Below, one piece after another: positions 16,877-25,536 of a stretch of 35,764 bases of DNA. Position numbers and translations under genes: made by a program. Where the stretch lies: positions 7,323 to 43,086 of the forward strand of contig JAUNTP010000008.1 in assembly GCA_030538585.1 (NCBI GenBank), read 5' to 3'. The DNA is from Mobilicoccus sp. Lineage in GTDB: Bacteria > Actinomycetota > Actinomycetes > Actinomycetales > Dermatophilaceae. Positions within the stretch are counted from its first letter, which is position 1, and the number at the start of each line of letters is the position of its first letter. The notes under the pieces were generated by a model. It saw only the letters and a program-made list of their open reading frames with translations. It made no database searches and had not been told where the DNA came from.

Positions 16877-18825
16877 GCACGACCGACACGACTGACCAGA
16901 CCGGTTCCGTCCGCGATGTCGATGTGCGGCTCGCGCTGCGGGCGCCGGAGTCGCTGCGGGCCTTCAACGAGGCCGGGTATGTGCGCGCCGCGGACGTACA
17001 CGTGGCGACGCGGCTCGGTGAGCTGGCCGGGGAGGCTGACCCCCGGGTGCTGCTGGCGGTGGCGCTCGCCGTGCGAGCGGTGCGTGACGGGTCGACGGCG
17101 CTCGCCCTGCAGACGGCGCACGACGTGGCTCCGGAGATCCTCGACGAGGAGGAGGCGCTCGACGCTTCGGGCGCGCCGGTCATGGCGCGAGATGGCGCAG
17201 CGGTCTCGTGGCCGGAGCCGCAGGCCTGGCTGGAGGCGGTTGCGGCGAGCCCGCTGGTGGCGGCGGGGGTGTTGCGCATCGAGCACGACCTGCTCTACCT
17301 CGCCCGGTACGCGGCCGAGGAGCGCAGCGTCTGCGCCGACCTGCTGGCTCGCCGCGCGGCTCCGTCGCCGGTCATCGACGAGGGGACATTGGCCGGGGCG
17401 CTGGATCGGGTGTTCGTCGGGGAGTCGTGGGCGCAGAACCGGTCCGCGGTCGACGCGCTGGTGCGCGCTCGAACCGGTGTGCTCACCGGGGGGCCGGGCA
17501 GTGGCAAGACGACGACGGTCGCGGGCTTGCTGGTGGCGCTCGCCGACCAGAGCGAGCAGCCGCTGCGGATCGCGCTCGCCGCTCCGACGGGGAAAGCGGC
17601 GGCGAGGTTGCAGGAGCAGGTGCACGTCGCGGCGTCGGCGTTCCCCGCGGCTGATCGCGAGCGGTTGGCCGGGGTGGAGGCGTCCACGCTCCACCGACTC
17701 CTGGGGTGGCGGCCGGGCTCTCGCACGCGGTTCGCGCACGACCGCAACGCGACGCTGCCGCACGACGTCGTCATCATCGACGAGTCCTCGATGTTGTCGC
17801 TCACGCTCACGGCGCGCTTGTTGGAGGCGTTGCGCCCGACGACCCGCCTCGTGCTGGTGGGGGACGCCGACCAGTTGGCGTCGGTGGATGCGGGCGCGGT
17901 GCTCGGCGACCTCGTGCGAGGTCTGGGAGGTGAGGCCGCGGGCGTCGGTGGCGACCTCGGGACGACGACCGCGACCGACGCCGCTGCGCTCGACACGGAC
18001 CCGCCTGTGTCGCGGTCTGCCGCGGTCGCGCCCGACGCAGGAAGGCGTGATGCGGACAAGGCCGTTCCGGTGGCGCGGGTGGTGCGCCTGGCGGGCTCGA
18101 AGCGGTTCGGCGGTGCGGTGGGTGCGTTGGCGAGCGCGGTCCGTGACGGCGACGCGGATCGGGTCATCGAGGTGCTGCGAGGTGGGGAGGGCGTGGAGCT
18201 CGTCGAGGAGGATGCGCAGGGGGCGCTGAAGACGCGGCTGGTCGATCACGCCCAGGCGGTGCGGGACGCAGCCTTGGCCGGCGACGGCACGAAGGCCCTG
18301 GAGGTGTTGGGCGAGCACCGGTTGTTGTGCGCGCACCGGGCGGGGCCGTTCGGGGTGCGGACGTGGAACCGGCGGGTGGAGTCGTGGCTGGCGGAGGCGA
18401 CGGGGGCGTCGTTGTTCGACATGTACGTGGGTCGGCCGCTCATCGTGACGGCGAACGATTACGGGTTGGGGTTGTACAACGGCGACACCGGTGTCGTGGT
18501 CGCGTCGGGTGATCCGGGGGCGCCGCCGGTGGCGGTGTTGGCGGGGTCGGCGGGTGAGGTGCGGCTCGCGGCGACGCGCCTGGGGGACGTCGACACGATG
18601 CACGCGATGACGATCCACAAGTCGCAGGGCAGTGAGGCCAAGGCGGTGACGGTGCTCATGCCGCCGATCGACTCGCCCCTGGCGACGCGGGAGTTGTTCT
18701 ACACGGCGGTCACCCGAGCGAAAGAGTCGGTGACGGTCGTGGGCAGCGAAGAGGCGATCCGCGCAGCCCTCGCCCGTAGGGCCCGCCGAGCGAGCGGCCT
18801 CGCCGCCCGCCTGCGCGACCCGTGA
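16873..18825 (+). CDS. recD: exodeoxyribonuclease V subunit alpha (RecD) helicase
   Basis: Predicted 650-residue RecD, the 5'-3' SF1B helicase of RecBCD. Motifs: Walker A GGPGSGKTTT (206-215), APTGKAAARL (motif Ia), Walker B IIDESSM (301-307), VGDADQLASVDAGAVLGD (motif III), TIHKSQGSEAKAV (motif V) and FYTAVTRAKESV (motif VI). Between motif III and the next conserved block is a low-complexity Ala/Asp/Thr segment (about 351-400), longer than I would expect and probably a surface loop. The N-terminal 160 residues are the RecB-contacting domain. ATG overlaps the recB stop (16873-16876). The gene faces the membrane-protein gene at 18939, with one palindromic half-element between them that could serve as terminator. 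Confidence 0.96.
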   Translation: MSTTDTTDQTGSVRDVDVRLALRAPESLRAFNEAGYVRAADVHVATRLGELAGEADPRVLLAVALAVRAVRDGSTALALQTAHDVAPEILDEEEALDASGAPVMARDGAAVSWPEPQAWLEAVAASPLVAAGVLRIEHDLLYLARYAAEERSVCADLLARRAAPSPVIDEGTLAGALDRVFVGESWAQNRSAVDALVRARTGVLTGGPGSGKTTTVAGLLVALADQSEQPLRIALAAPTGKAAARLQEQVHVAASAFPAADRERLAGVEASTLHRLLGWRPGSRTRFAHDRNATLPHDVVIIDESSMLSLTLTARLLEALRPTTRLVLVGDADQLASVDAGAVLGDLVRGLGGEAAGVGGDLGTTTATDAAALDTDPPVSRSAAVAPDAGRRDADKAVPVARVVRLAGSKRFGGAVGALASAVRDGDADRVIEVLRGGEGVELVEEDAQGALKTRLVDHAQAVRDAALAGDGTKALEVLGEHRLLCAHRAGPFGVRTWNRRVESWLAEATGASLFDMYVGRPLIVTANDYGLGLYNGDTGVVVASGDPGAPPVAVLAGSAGEVRLAATRLGDVDTMHAMTIHKSQGSEAKAVTVLMPPIDSPLATRELFYTAVTRAKESVTVVGSEEAIRAALARRARRASGLAARLRDP

Positions 18826-18859
18826 CGTGGGTTCTCTTACCAGAGCGAAAAGGTCGCGA

Positions 18860-18895
18860 TGGTCTCGAGACGTCGCTTCGCTCTTCCTCGACCAA
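18860..18895. repeat. dispersed palindrome, solitary right half
   Basis: One half-element, TGGTCTCGAGACGTCGC...CTCGACCAA, lies between the convergent recD and membrane-protein genes. No left partner is recognisable 27-28 bases upstream, unlike most other copies. It can fold on itself and may act as a transcription stop. Confidence 0.85.
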
Positions 18896-18938
18896 CGGTG
18901 GGTGGGGGGTGATATGGCCCCTTCCCGGCGCATCTCGC

Positions 18939-20528
18939 TTACGGGCTGTCCTGGTTCTCCGTGCCTTCCTGGCGTTGCAGTTCCTGGGTGGCCTCCAGGA
19001 TGAGTTGGAGGAGTTCCTCACGGCTCATCTCCGAGAGGGGGCGGTCGGTCGTCGGGGAGTCGTCATCCTGCGGGGCCTCGGTGCGGGAGGAGGCGCCGGT
19101 CTCGACGTTGACGACGTCGACGCTGCCGTCGGGAGCAATGTCGGCGCGATAGGACACGGCCTGCCCCTGCCCGATCGAGGCGACCCAGTGACCGTCGCGG
19201 CCGGGCAGGATCTCGTAGACGCCCATGCCGGCGGCCCACCGGTTGGTCCACTGCACGTCTCCCTGGACCGAGGACTCCTTGATGCGGGTCGCGAGCGTCG
19301 AGGTCGCCGGCAGGTTCGGGGACGAGTTGACCACCAGCGGCGCCCGCTCGCTCGCGCTCTGCCGGGCCGGGACGACACTGACGGCCGTGATCGACTCCGA
19401 CGTGCCCCGCGGGGTCAACGGGGTGAGGTAGTGCAGGTCGGCACCGTCACCGGTGACGTGCGTGAACTCGGTCGTGTTGCCGACGTTCGCATCCTCGGCG
19501 TCCTTCGCGGTCGTGTCATACCCGGTGACCGCCGACCAGTAGCCGGTCAGGGTGCCGTCACCGCGCAACGCGACCCGTTGCGCCTCGGCGAGAGTCCGCG
19601 GGTAGGTCGGCCCCTCGACGTCGCCCAGCTCCTCGGCCGAGAGGATCCGCAGCCCTGACGCGTCGTACACGGCCGCCCCGTCGGGGCGCTTCGTCACCGC
19701 GAACCAGCCGTCGTACGCCCACAACGGCACCACGACCACCGGGGAGTCGCCGTCGCAATACCCGTACGCGTCCGCGGCGGTGAAGTGCGCGTTGGGCTTC
19801 TGCAACCAGATCGCGTATCGCAGCGAGTGCCACGGCCAGAACGAATCGATGCGCCGATTCATGCCCTCGGGCACCGTGCAGTGCCCCGACGCCGAGCCCG
19901 GCACCGCACCCGTCACCGGCGTGCGGAGCTCTTGCACTGCCTCCAACCCGGCGAGGCGCAGCGGCGCCCGACGCTCGATGAGGACGGTGTACCGGGACAC
20001 CTCCGCGGCGCCGTCCGACTCGGGGACGTAGTGGGTGCGCAGCCGGTTGCCGACCACCTCACCCTGCTCGCGGGAGGCGTAGTTCTCGGCCACCACCCAC
20101 GGCGCGCGGGCCCGGTAGTCGGTGGCGTCCGCGGTCTGCTGCACGTCGCCGGCGTACACCGTCGCCACGCGCCACGGGTGCACCCCGAGCGCGTAGCCCG
20201 CCGCGATGAGGGCGGCGACCACTGCGACCGTCAACGACGCGCGCGGTCGCGCACGCAGCACGACCAGCGGCACGACGAGGGCGAGGGCGACGAGCCACCA
20301 CTCCATGCGGCCGCGGATCACGGATTCGACGACGGCGACGACACCGAACCCCGCACCCCATGCCGCCGCGAGGACCAGCAGGAACGCCAGGATCGCCAGA
20401 CACCCGAGCGTGTCCTTGTGACCCCACGACGGCGTTGTCTTCTTCGTCGTCGGGGAGGCCGACGAGGAACCGTCAGCGCCGTTCTGCGTGTCGGTGGGGG
20501 AGGCGGGGGTGGTGTCGTCGTCGCTCAT
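18939..20528 (-). CDS. membrane-anchored protein of unknown function
   Basis: Predicted 529-residue protein. A Ser/Thr/Asp-rich cytoplasmic tail (1-35) is followed by three hydrophobic segments (about 41-69, 77-91 and 99-115) and then some 400 residues that would lie outside the cell. That part is rich in Trp, Tyr and Thr (for example FWPWHSLRYAIWLQKP and VVVVPLWAYDGWFAVTKRPDG) and carries scattered cysteines. The last 50 residues are acidic and polar, with SREELLQLILEATQELQ likely helical. No catalytic motif is recognised. The start (ATG 20528) is seven bases behind the stop of the aldo/keto reductase gene, so the two are probably cotranscribed; the Shine-Dalgarno is poor. I do not recognise the family. 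Confidence 0.8.
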   Translation of the reverse strand: MSDDDTTPASPTDTQNGADGSSSASPTTKKTTPSWGHKDTLGCLAILAFLLVLAAAWGAGFGVVAVVESVIRGRMEWWLVALALVVPLVVLRARPRASLTVAVVAALIAAGYALGVHPWRVATVYAGDVQQTADATDYRARAPWVVAENYASREQGEVVGNRLRTHYVPESDGAAEVSRYTVLIERRAPLRLAGLEAVQELRTPVTGAVPGSASGHCTVPEGMNRRIDSFWPWHSLRYAIWLQKPNAHFTAADAYGYCDGDSPVVVVPLWAYDGWFAVTKRPDGAAVYDASGLRILSAEELGDVEGPTYPRTLAEAQRVALRGDGTLTGYWSAVTGYDTTAKDAEDANVGNTTEFTHVTGDGADLHYLTPLTPRGTSESITAVSVVPARQSASERAPLVVNSSPNLPATSTLATRIKESSVQGDVQWTNRWAAGMGVYEILPGRDGHWVASIGQGQAVSYRADIAPDGSVDVVNVETGASSRTEAPQDDDSPTTDRPLSEMSREELLQLILEATQELQRQEGTENQDSP

Positions 20529-20535
20529 GTGCGGG

Positions 20536-21543
20536 TCAGCAGACGCGGGTCTGGGGGGCCGTCTCCGCGGTCTTGCCGGGGTCGCGCTCGGCAACGCCGG
20601 AGAGGACGTCCTCGATGCGAGCCATGATCTCCGGCTCGAGCCGCACCCCGGAGGCCTTGACGTTCTCATCGAGCTGCTCGGGGCGGGAAGCGCCGACGAG
20701 GGCGGCGGCGACGTTGTCGTTCTGCAGCACCCACGCGATGGCGAGGGCCGGCATCGACAGCCCGGCGTCGGCGGCGATCGGCTTCAACTCCCGCACGGCG
20801 CTCAGGGTGCGCTCGTTCATGAAGTGCTTCATCGAACCGCCCGCCTCGGCGTGCCCGGCGCGCGTGTCCTCACCCGGATTCTGGCCCGGGGTGTATTTAC
20901 CGGAGAGGACGCCCTGGGCCATGGGGCTCCACACGATCTGGGAGATGCCCAGCTCGCGGCACGTCGGCACGACCTCGTCCTCGATGACGCGCCACAGCAT
21001 CGAGTACTGCGGCTGGCTGCTGATGAGCTGGAAGCCGAGTTCCCGGGCGTAGCGGTGACCTTCGCGGATCTGCTCGGCGGTCCACTCCGAGACGCCGATG
21101 TAGAGCGCCTTACCGGCGCGGACGATGTCGGCAAAGGCCTGCATCGTCTCTTCCAGCGGCGTCTCGGTGTCGTACCGGTGCGCCTGGTAGAGGTCGACGT
21201 AATCGGTCTGCAGGCGGGTGAGGGAGCCGTTGATCGACTCCATGATGTGTTTGCGCGACAGCCCGGTGTCGTTCTTGCCGCGCGGCCCGGTCGGCCAGTA
21301 CACCTTCGTGAAGATCTCGAGGGACTCGCGACGTTCACCCTTGAGGGCCTCACCGAGCACGGTCTCGGCCGCGGTGTTGGCGTACACGTCGGCGGTGTCG
21401 AACGTGGAGATGCCGAGGTCGAGGGCGCGCCGCACGCACTGGGTGGCGACCTCGTTCTCCACCTGCGAGCCGTGGGTGAGCCAGTTGCCGTAGGTGATCT
21501 CGCTGATCTTCAGGCCGCTGTTGCCGAGGTATCGAAAGTTCAT
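20536..21543 (-). CDS. aldo/keto reductase, Kv-beta/YghZ type
   Basis: Predicted 335-residue NADPH-dependent oxidoreductase with the TIM-barrel AKR fold. The catalytic tetrad is visible: D49 and Y54 in FDTADVY, K80 in EIFTKVYW, and H122 in DLYQAHRYD. SQPQYSMLWR, GISQIVWSPMAQGVLSGKYTPG and VGASRPEQLDENV are typical of the group related to potassium-channel beta subunits and YghZ. GGAGGG lies just before the ATG. It shares a 105-base divergent promoter region with the CapA-like gene and is followed after seven bases by the membrane-protein gene. Substrate unknown; such enzymes often reduce methylglyoxal or other reactive carbonyls. Confidence 0.94.
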   Translation of the reverse strand: MNFRYLGNSGLKISEITYGNWLTHGSQVENEVATQCVRRALDLGISTFDTADVYANTAAETVLGEALKGERRESLEIFTKVYWPTGPRGKNDTGLSRKHIMESINGSLTRLQTDYVDLYQAHRYDTETPLEETMQAFADIVRAGKALYIGVSEWTAEQIREGHRYARELGFQLISSQPQYSMLWRVIEDEVVPTCRELGISQIVWSPMAQGVLSGKYTPGQNPGEDTRAGHAEAGGSMKHFMNERTLSAVRELKPIAADAGLSMPALAIAWVLQNDNVAAALVGASRPEQLDENVKASGVRLEPEIMARIEDVLSGVAERDPGKTAETAPQTRVC

Positions 21544-21635
21544 GCCCTCCAGGCTAGTGACCGGCGGCGTCGTTGACGTGCCGGGTCGACGCGACGCGGC
21601 GGCGTGCCGTGTCGGCGGCTCGCGGTCGATGTCGT

Positions 21636-21641
21636 TACCGT
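21636..21641 (+). promoter_or_regulatory. -10 for the CapA-like gene, leaderless
   Basis: TACCGT lies seven bases before the ATG at 21649, the spacing expected if transcription starts at the ATG. The GGAG between them is too close to the ATG to be a normal Shine-Dalgarno. Confidence 0.35.
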
Positions 21642-21648
21642 CGGAGAC

Positions 21649-22773
21649 ATGGTGCGTCGTGTCCTGCCGTTGGTGGTCGTCGGTCTTCTTGCTGCGTGCG
21701 CGGCACAGCCGCCTGCGGAGGACGCTGCAACGGGAGCGCCGGTGGCCGACGAGGGCGGGTCGCCGACCGCCACCGAGGAGGCCCCGACACCGACGCCGAC
21801 GCCGCAGGGGCCTGCGGAGATCACACTCGCGTTCGCGGGTGACGTCCACTTCGAGAATCACTTGCGGCCTCTGCTGGGGGACAGCGACGAGGTGTGGGCC
21901 GACCGGTTGCCCACGTTGGCGGCGGCCGACTTCGCCATGCTCAACCTCGAGACGGCCCTCACCGAGGGCGGCTCTCCGATGAACAAGCCGTACACGTTCC
22001 GGGCGTCCCCGGTGGCCCTCGAGCGGCTGGCCGCGGCAGGCATCGATGCGGTGTCGCTCGCGAACAACCACGCCGCCGACTACGGGCGCCAGGGCGTGGA
22101 GGACACGCTGGCGGCGATCGAGAACTCCCCGATCCCGGTGCTCGGGTTCGGCGCGAACGAGGACGCGGCGTACGCGCCGCTCACCGTCGACGTGGGCGGC
22201 GTGAACGTGGGTGTGCTCGCCTCGATGGAGGTGTGGGAGGAGACCTACGCGAACTGGTCGGCCGGGCCGGATTCGCCGGGGGTGGCGCAGAACATCGACA
22301 AGGAACGGTTCACGCGCGCGGCCCGTGAGGCGGCGCAGGCGCACGATCTGGTCGTCGCGTTCCAGCATTGGGGCACCGAGGGCAGCTACTGCCCCAACGA
22401 GCGTCAGGTCGAGACCGTGCAGCAGCTCACCGACGCAGGCGTCGACATCATCGTCGGCACGCACGCGCACCGCCCGCAGGCGTCGGGCTGGAAGGGGGAC
22501 GTGTTCGTCGGCTACGGCACCGGCAACTTCATTTGGTACAACTCCAGCACCGAGTCCCGTTCCTCCGGCGTGCTCACCCTCACCGTCGACGCGGAGGCCG
22601 CGCGCAGCGGCGACGCGACCGGCTCGCTGGTGACCGACTACGAGTGGTCGCCCATGGTCATCTCCGCGCGGACGGGCCTACCCGAGCCGGCGACGCAGTC
22701 CCTGCCTCGTCTCGAATCGTTGATGAGTGACGCCATCGCCTGCGCGGACCTGGCGCAGAGCCCCCCGAGCTGA
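21649..22773 (+). CDS. CapA-family lipoprotein (PGA_cap metallophosphatase-like)
   Basis: Predicted 374-residue exported lipoprotein. The signal peptide MVRRVLPLVVVGLLAAC ends in a lipobox LAAC with the lipidated cysteine at residue 17, followed by a Thr/Pro-rich linker (about 35-50). The rest is a CapA/PGA_cap domain: LAFAGDVHFEN, LNLETALT, SLANNHAADYG, AFQHWGTEGSY and IVGTHAHRPQ carry the histidines and aspartates of a calcineurin-like metal site. CapA is named for polyglutamate capsule export in Bacillus, but most actinobacterial members stand alone with no known role. No capB or capC homologue is nearby, so capsule function is not supported here. The start is set by the lipoprotein signal and the -10-like box. 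Confidence 0.92.
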   Translation: MVRRVLPLVVVGLLAACAAQPPAEDAATGAPVADEGGSPTATEEAPTPTPTPQGPAEITLAFAGDVHFENHLRPLLGDSDEVWADRLPTLAAADFAMLNLETALTEGGSPMNKPYTFRASPVALERLAAAGIDAVSLANNHAADYGRQGVEDTLAAIENSPIPVLGFGANEDAAYAPLTVDVGGVNVGVLASMEVWEETYANWSAGPDSPGVAQNIDKERFTRAAREAAQAHDLVVAFQHWGTEGSYCPNERQVETVQQLTDAGVDIIVGTHAHRPQASGWKGDVFVGYGTGNFIWYNSSTESRSSGVLTLTVDAEAARSGDATGSLVTDYEWSPMVISARTGLPEPATQSLPRLESLMSDAIACADLAQSPPS

Positions 22774-22774
22774 G

Positions 22775-22813
22775 TTATCCACGACCCCGACGTTCGGCGA
22801 CGGCTTGTCCACA
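22775..22813. promoter_or_regulatory. two DnaA-box-like nonamers
   Basis: TTATCCACG (22775-22783) and TTGTCCACA (22805-22813) lie 30 bases apart in the same orientation, right after the CapA-like stop. TTGTCCACA matches the high-GC actinobacterial DnaA box, and the other differs from TTATCCACA by one base. They may mark a DnaA-controlled promoter for the following pair; an origin is unlikely with only two sites and no dnaA or dnaN here. Confidence 0.45.
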
Positions 22814-22892
22814 GCCTTCTCTGCGGAGGGGCCTGGTGGTGCGCGCGCTGCGTTCTGATGTGCGGTGACACCGACACGAGGGGGCCACCGCC

Positions 22893-23213
22893 GTGATCGT
22901 TCAACCGTCGCCCGAAGGGGGCGTATTCCACCTCGCCGACACCGACGCCATCGCCGCGGCCGGGCGCAGACTCATCGACCTCGCCGCCGAGATCAACGCC
23001 GCGCGCTCCTTCGACACGATGCGAGCCGGAACCGAGGTGGCGGCCGCAGAGCGCGCCGTTGACGCCTTCTACGACGCGTGGGGAGTGGGCCTCGACGAAT
23101 GGCAGCGACACGTGGCCCACTTCGGGAATCAGGTCGAACAGGCTGCAGACCTCTACCGGAAGCAGGACGACGGGGCGGACCAGTCCTGGCGGACGCTGGG
23201 CTCGGCGCAATGA
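22893..23213 (+). CDS. small helical protein, ESX/WXG100-like partner
   Basis: Predicted 106-residue soluble, mostly alpha-helical protein with no signal peptide or membrane segment. The region AAAERAVDAFYDAWGVGLDE followed by WQRHVAHFGNQVEQAADLY looks like a helix-turn-helix hairpin of the size and pattern of WXG100/ESAT-6-like proteins, although the turn reads AWGVG and not a strict W-x-G. The start is GTG at 22893, with GAGGGGG ten to fifteen bases upstream. It overlaps the following gene by ATGA (23210-23213), as Esx-type pairs often do. Two DnaA-box-like sites lie in its upstream region. Assignment to type VII secretion is inference; no EccC-type motor gene is in the window. Confidence 0.75.
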   Translation: MIVQPSPEGGVFHLADTDAIAAAGRRLIDLAAEINAARSFDTMRAGTEVAAAERAVDAFYDAWGVGLDEWQRHVAHFGNQVEQAADLYRKQDDGADQSWRTLGSAQ

Positions 23214-24793
23214 CCCTCACACCCTTGTCAGATGCGGTCGGATCGGTCTTCCCCGAATCCCACTTCCGTCTGGATGCCCGGCCCAGCGCTATGAGGTCGG
23301 TCGTCGCGAACTACAGAACCTTTGCCACGCGGGCCTCCGATGTTGTCGAGGAGTTGGGCGAACTCACGCTCGACCAGACCTGGACGGGCGAAGGCGGCGA
23401 CATGTTCCGGGCGAGCCGGACTCGGTACTCGCCGCTGATGACGGACGCACAGATCGCCTTTACCGGCGTACACCGCGAGATCACTGCACTGGCCGACACG
23501 ATCGAGTTGGCGATGCGGCGGCTCGACTCGCTGCGGCCCACGGCACGGATGGCGTGGGATCAGTGGCAAATCGAACGAGCTCGTACACTCACCTTGTCAC
23601 TCACCCCTCCGTTCGGTTCGCCGCTGCTCACTTCGTTCCCACGCGACGAGCAGCAAGAGGCGGAGAAGAGATTCCGGGCTCTCGTCGACGAGGCGCAGAG
23701 AATCCACGAGCAGGTGGCCCGTGACGCCGAAGCCACGGCACAGAAACTCGCAGCGCTGCCCCTTCCAGCTCCCATCCCAAGGCAGATCGGCACAGGCACC
23801 CTGCCCTCGAGTACTCCCTACGCGGTATGGAGCACATCTGGCCATGCGTGGGGACTGCTGGACTTCAAGATGCTCCTGGCGGGACAGGGCCTGGAGGTCG
23901 AGTTCACGCAGCTCTCCGACGGAACGTGGGAAGCCACACTGTCGGAGGAGGCTGACCTCGGACTGGAATGGGATTGGGACCTTTACGAGTTCAAAGCCAC
24001 CGAGGCCGTCTCCTCCGAAGCCGGCGGCGGGGCGAAAGGCATGACTGGTGCCACCCAGACGGCCATCTTCACGGGAAAGACCCCGGAAGAGATCATGGCC
24101 AAGATGCTGCAGCACAGCGTCACAGGCGGGATCTCGGGCGCGGACGGCAACGAGTGGGGGCTCAACGCCAGCATGTCGGCAACGCTTGCGGCGACGTTTA
24201 CCGGAGCGGTGGAGCCGGAGCCCGAGTTTGAGCTGACTGCGGCGGAAGAGGGGGCAACGTACGAAAAGAGCGTCGAGGCGTCCGTCAGCACACGGTTGAT
24301 GGCAGACGGGACCAGTACCACGACCCTCAGCTGGGATCAGGGCGTGTCTTGGGGAGTCTTCGCCGCAGTGGGCGGGCAGCGCGTCGCGGAATCGCTGGCG
24401 CTGACGCTCAAACCCGGCGGTGGCGCAGTCGTCACCCGCGTCACCAAGACGAAGGACGAGTCCACAGGCACGATCACCGAAGAGACACGTGAGGTCGACG
24501 TGGATGTGGAAGAGGCGGCCAAGCTCGCTCGCACTGTCGACGCGATAGTGGGACCGCCCGGCAGTGCTGACGCGGGGCTGGCTTCCGTGGCCGAAACCCT
24601 CGACAAGGTGAACAAGCTCGAGGCGACCTCGCCCGAGGTCCTCACCGGCGAGGCCCGCTACTCCAGCATCGAGTACGAGTCCACGACTGCGGAGATACCG
24701 CTCGCGGGCAAGATCCTCGGGGTGGGTGGCGAAGGTGGCATCGGGTACGAAACCACCACCGTCCGGGGAGTTGAGGGCGGTCCGACGCGCTGA
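23210..24793 (+). CDS. WXG-motif protein with unknown C-terminal domain, putative type VII secretion substrate
   Basis: Predicted 527-residue protein. The N-terminal 190 residues are helical and contain LTLDQTWTGEGGDMFR with a true W-T-G at 58-60, preceded and followed by amphipathic helices as in WXG100 domains; a long coiled-coil-like helix runs from about 145 to 182. After a Pro-rich hinge, residues 205-460 appear beta-rich with many Thr, Glu and Gly (GHAWGLLDFK, WEATLSEEADLGLEWDWD, TSTTTLSWDQGVSWGVF). No known toxin motif is recognised, and no obvious immunity gene follows. There is no Sec signal. Codon choice is visibly less GC-biased than in neighbouring genes, hinting at acquisition by transfer. 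It is coupled to the upstream small gene by ATGA. Function unknown. Confidence 0.75.
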   Translation: MTLTPLSDAVGSVFPESHFRLDARPSAMRSVVANYRTFATRASDVVEELGELTLDQTWTGEGGDMFRASRTRYSPLMTDAQIAFTGVHREITALADTIELAMRRLDSLRPTARMAWDQWQIERARTLTLSLTPPFGSPLLTSFPRDEQQEAEKRFRALVDEAQRIHEQVARDAEATAQKLAALPLPAPIPRQIGTGTLPSSTPYAVWSTSGHAWGLLDFKMLLAGQGLEVEFTQLSDGTWEATLSEEADLGLEWDWDLYEFKATEAVSSEAGGGAKGMTGATQTAIFTGKTPEEIMAKMLQHSVTGGISGADGNEWGLNASMSATLAATFTGAVEPEPEFELTAAEEGATYEKSVEASVSTRLMADGTSTTTLSWDQGVSWGVFAAVGGQRVAESLALTLKPGGGAVVTRVTKTKDESTGTITEETREVDVDVEEAAKLARTVDAIVGPPGSADAGLASVAETLDKVNKLEATSPEVLTGEARYSSIEYESTTAEIPLAGKILGVGGEGGIGYETTTVRGVEGGPTR

Positions 24794-24810
24794 TCTGCCA
24801 GGATGCGGTC

Positions 24811-25536
24811 ATGGAGGGCACCAACGAGTTCGGTCAGCCTGTGGGGCGGGCGGTGGCGTGGGGTGGCGCCCAGCCGTTGGCGCCGCTCATGGTGCAGGGG
24901 CGCACGGTCGCGCTCGCGCCCCTGGATCCGGTGCAGCACCTCGCGGGCTTGTGGGAGGCGTTCCGGTCCGACCCGGCAGCGTGGACCTACCTGCCGTACG
25001 AGCCACCAGCCTCCCTCGAGGAGCTGGCGTGGATCCTGGATCAGGTCGTCGGTAGTGGGGTGTTCGCGCCGCACGTCATCACCGACACGGAGGGAACCCC
25101 GCTCGGGATGGCGTCTTATCTGCGCACCCAACCCGACGTGGGGTCCGCGGAGATCGGGTTCATCACCTACGGCGCCGCCCTACGCCGAAGCACCGCCGCG
25201 ACCGAAGCGATGACCTTGCTCGCGGCGCACGTGTTCGCGTCCGGCTACCGGCGCTACGAATGGAAGTGCGACGCCCTCAACGCCGCGTCCCGGACGGCTG
25301 CGCTGCGGCTCGGGTTCCGCTTCGAGGGGGTCTGGCGCAACGCCCTCGTCACCAAGGGCCGCAACCGCGACACCGCCTGGTACGCGATGACCGACGACGA
25401 CTGGACCCGCCTCGCGCCCGTCCACGAGGCGTGGCTGATGAGCGCAGCCGCCGGTGAACCCGCCTTCCGCCTGTCCGAGGCGACCGCCGCCCTCTGGAAC
25501 GTCCAGGCGAGAGGCACGAGTGAGGAGAGCCCATGA
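24811..25536 (+). CDS. GNAT-family N-acetyltransferase (RimJ/RimL type)
   Basis: Predicted 241-residue acetyltransferase using acetyl-CoA. The fold is recognisable from GRTVALAPLDPVQH (strand 1), GFITYGAALRRSTAATEA (strand 4 and CoA-binding loop), YRRYEWKCDALNAASRTAALRLGFRFEGV, which is nearly invariant in this subgroup, and DTAWYAMTDDDW. The CoA loop RRSTAAT replaces the more usual RGTGAAT, so the pyrophosphate-binding Gly pair is lost; activity should still be possible. Start ATG 24811 has AGGA seven bases upstream and lies 17 bases after the WXG-motif gene. It overlaps the CoA-transferase gene by ATGA (25533-25536). Substrate unknown (amino group of a small molecule or a protein N-terminus). 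Confidence 0.92.
   Translation: MEGTNEFGQPVGRAVAWGGAQPLAPLMVQGRTVALAPLDPVQHLAGLWEAFRSDPAAWTYLPYEPPASLEELAWILDQVVGSGVFAPHVITDTEGTPLGMASYLRTQPDVGSAEIGFITYGAALRRSTAATEAMTLLAAHVFASGYRRYEWKCDALNAASRTAALRLGFRFEGVWRNALVTKGRNRDTAWYAMTDDDWTRLAPVHEAWLMSAAAGEPAFRLSEATAALWNVQARGTSEESP

Noticed and set aside
16741..18933. 730-codon open frame antisense to recD
   Set aside because: Shadow of recD; the translated sequence is Arg/His/Pro-rich and lacks motifs.
22775..22813. Replication origin
   Set aside because: Only two DnaA-like boxes, no AT-rich unwinding region and no dnaA, dnaN or gyrase genes nearby.
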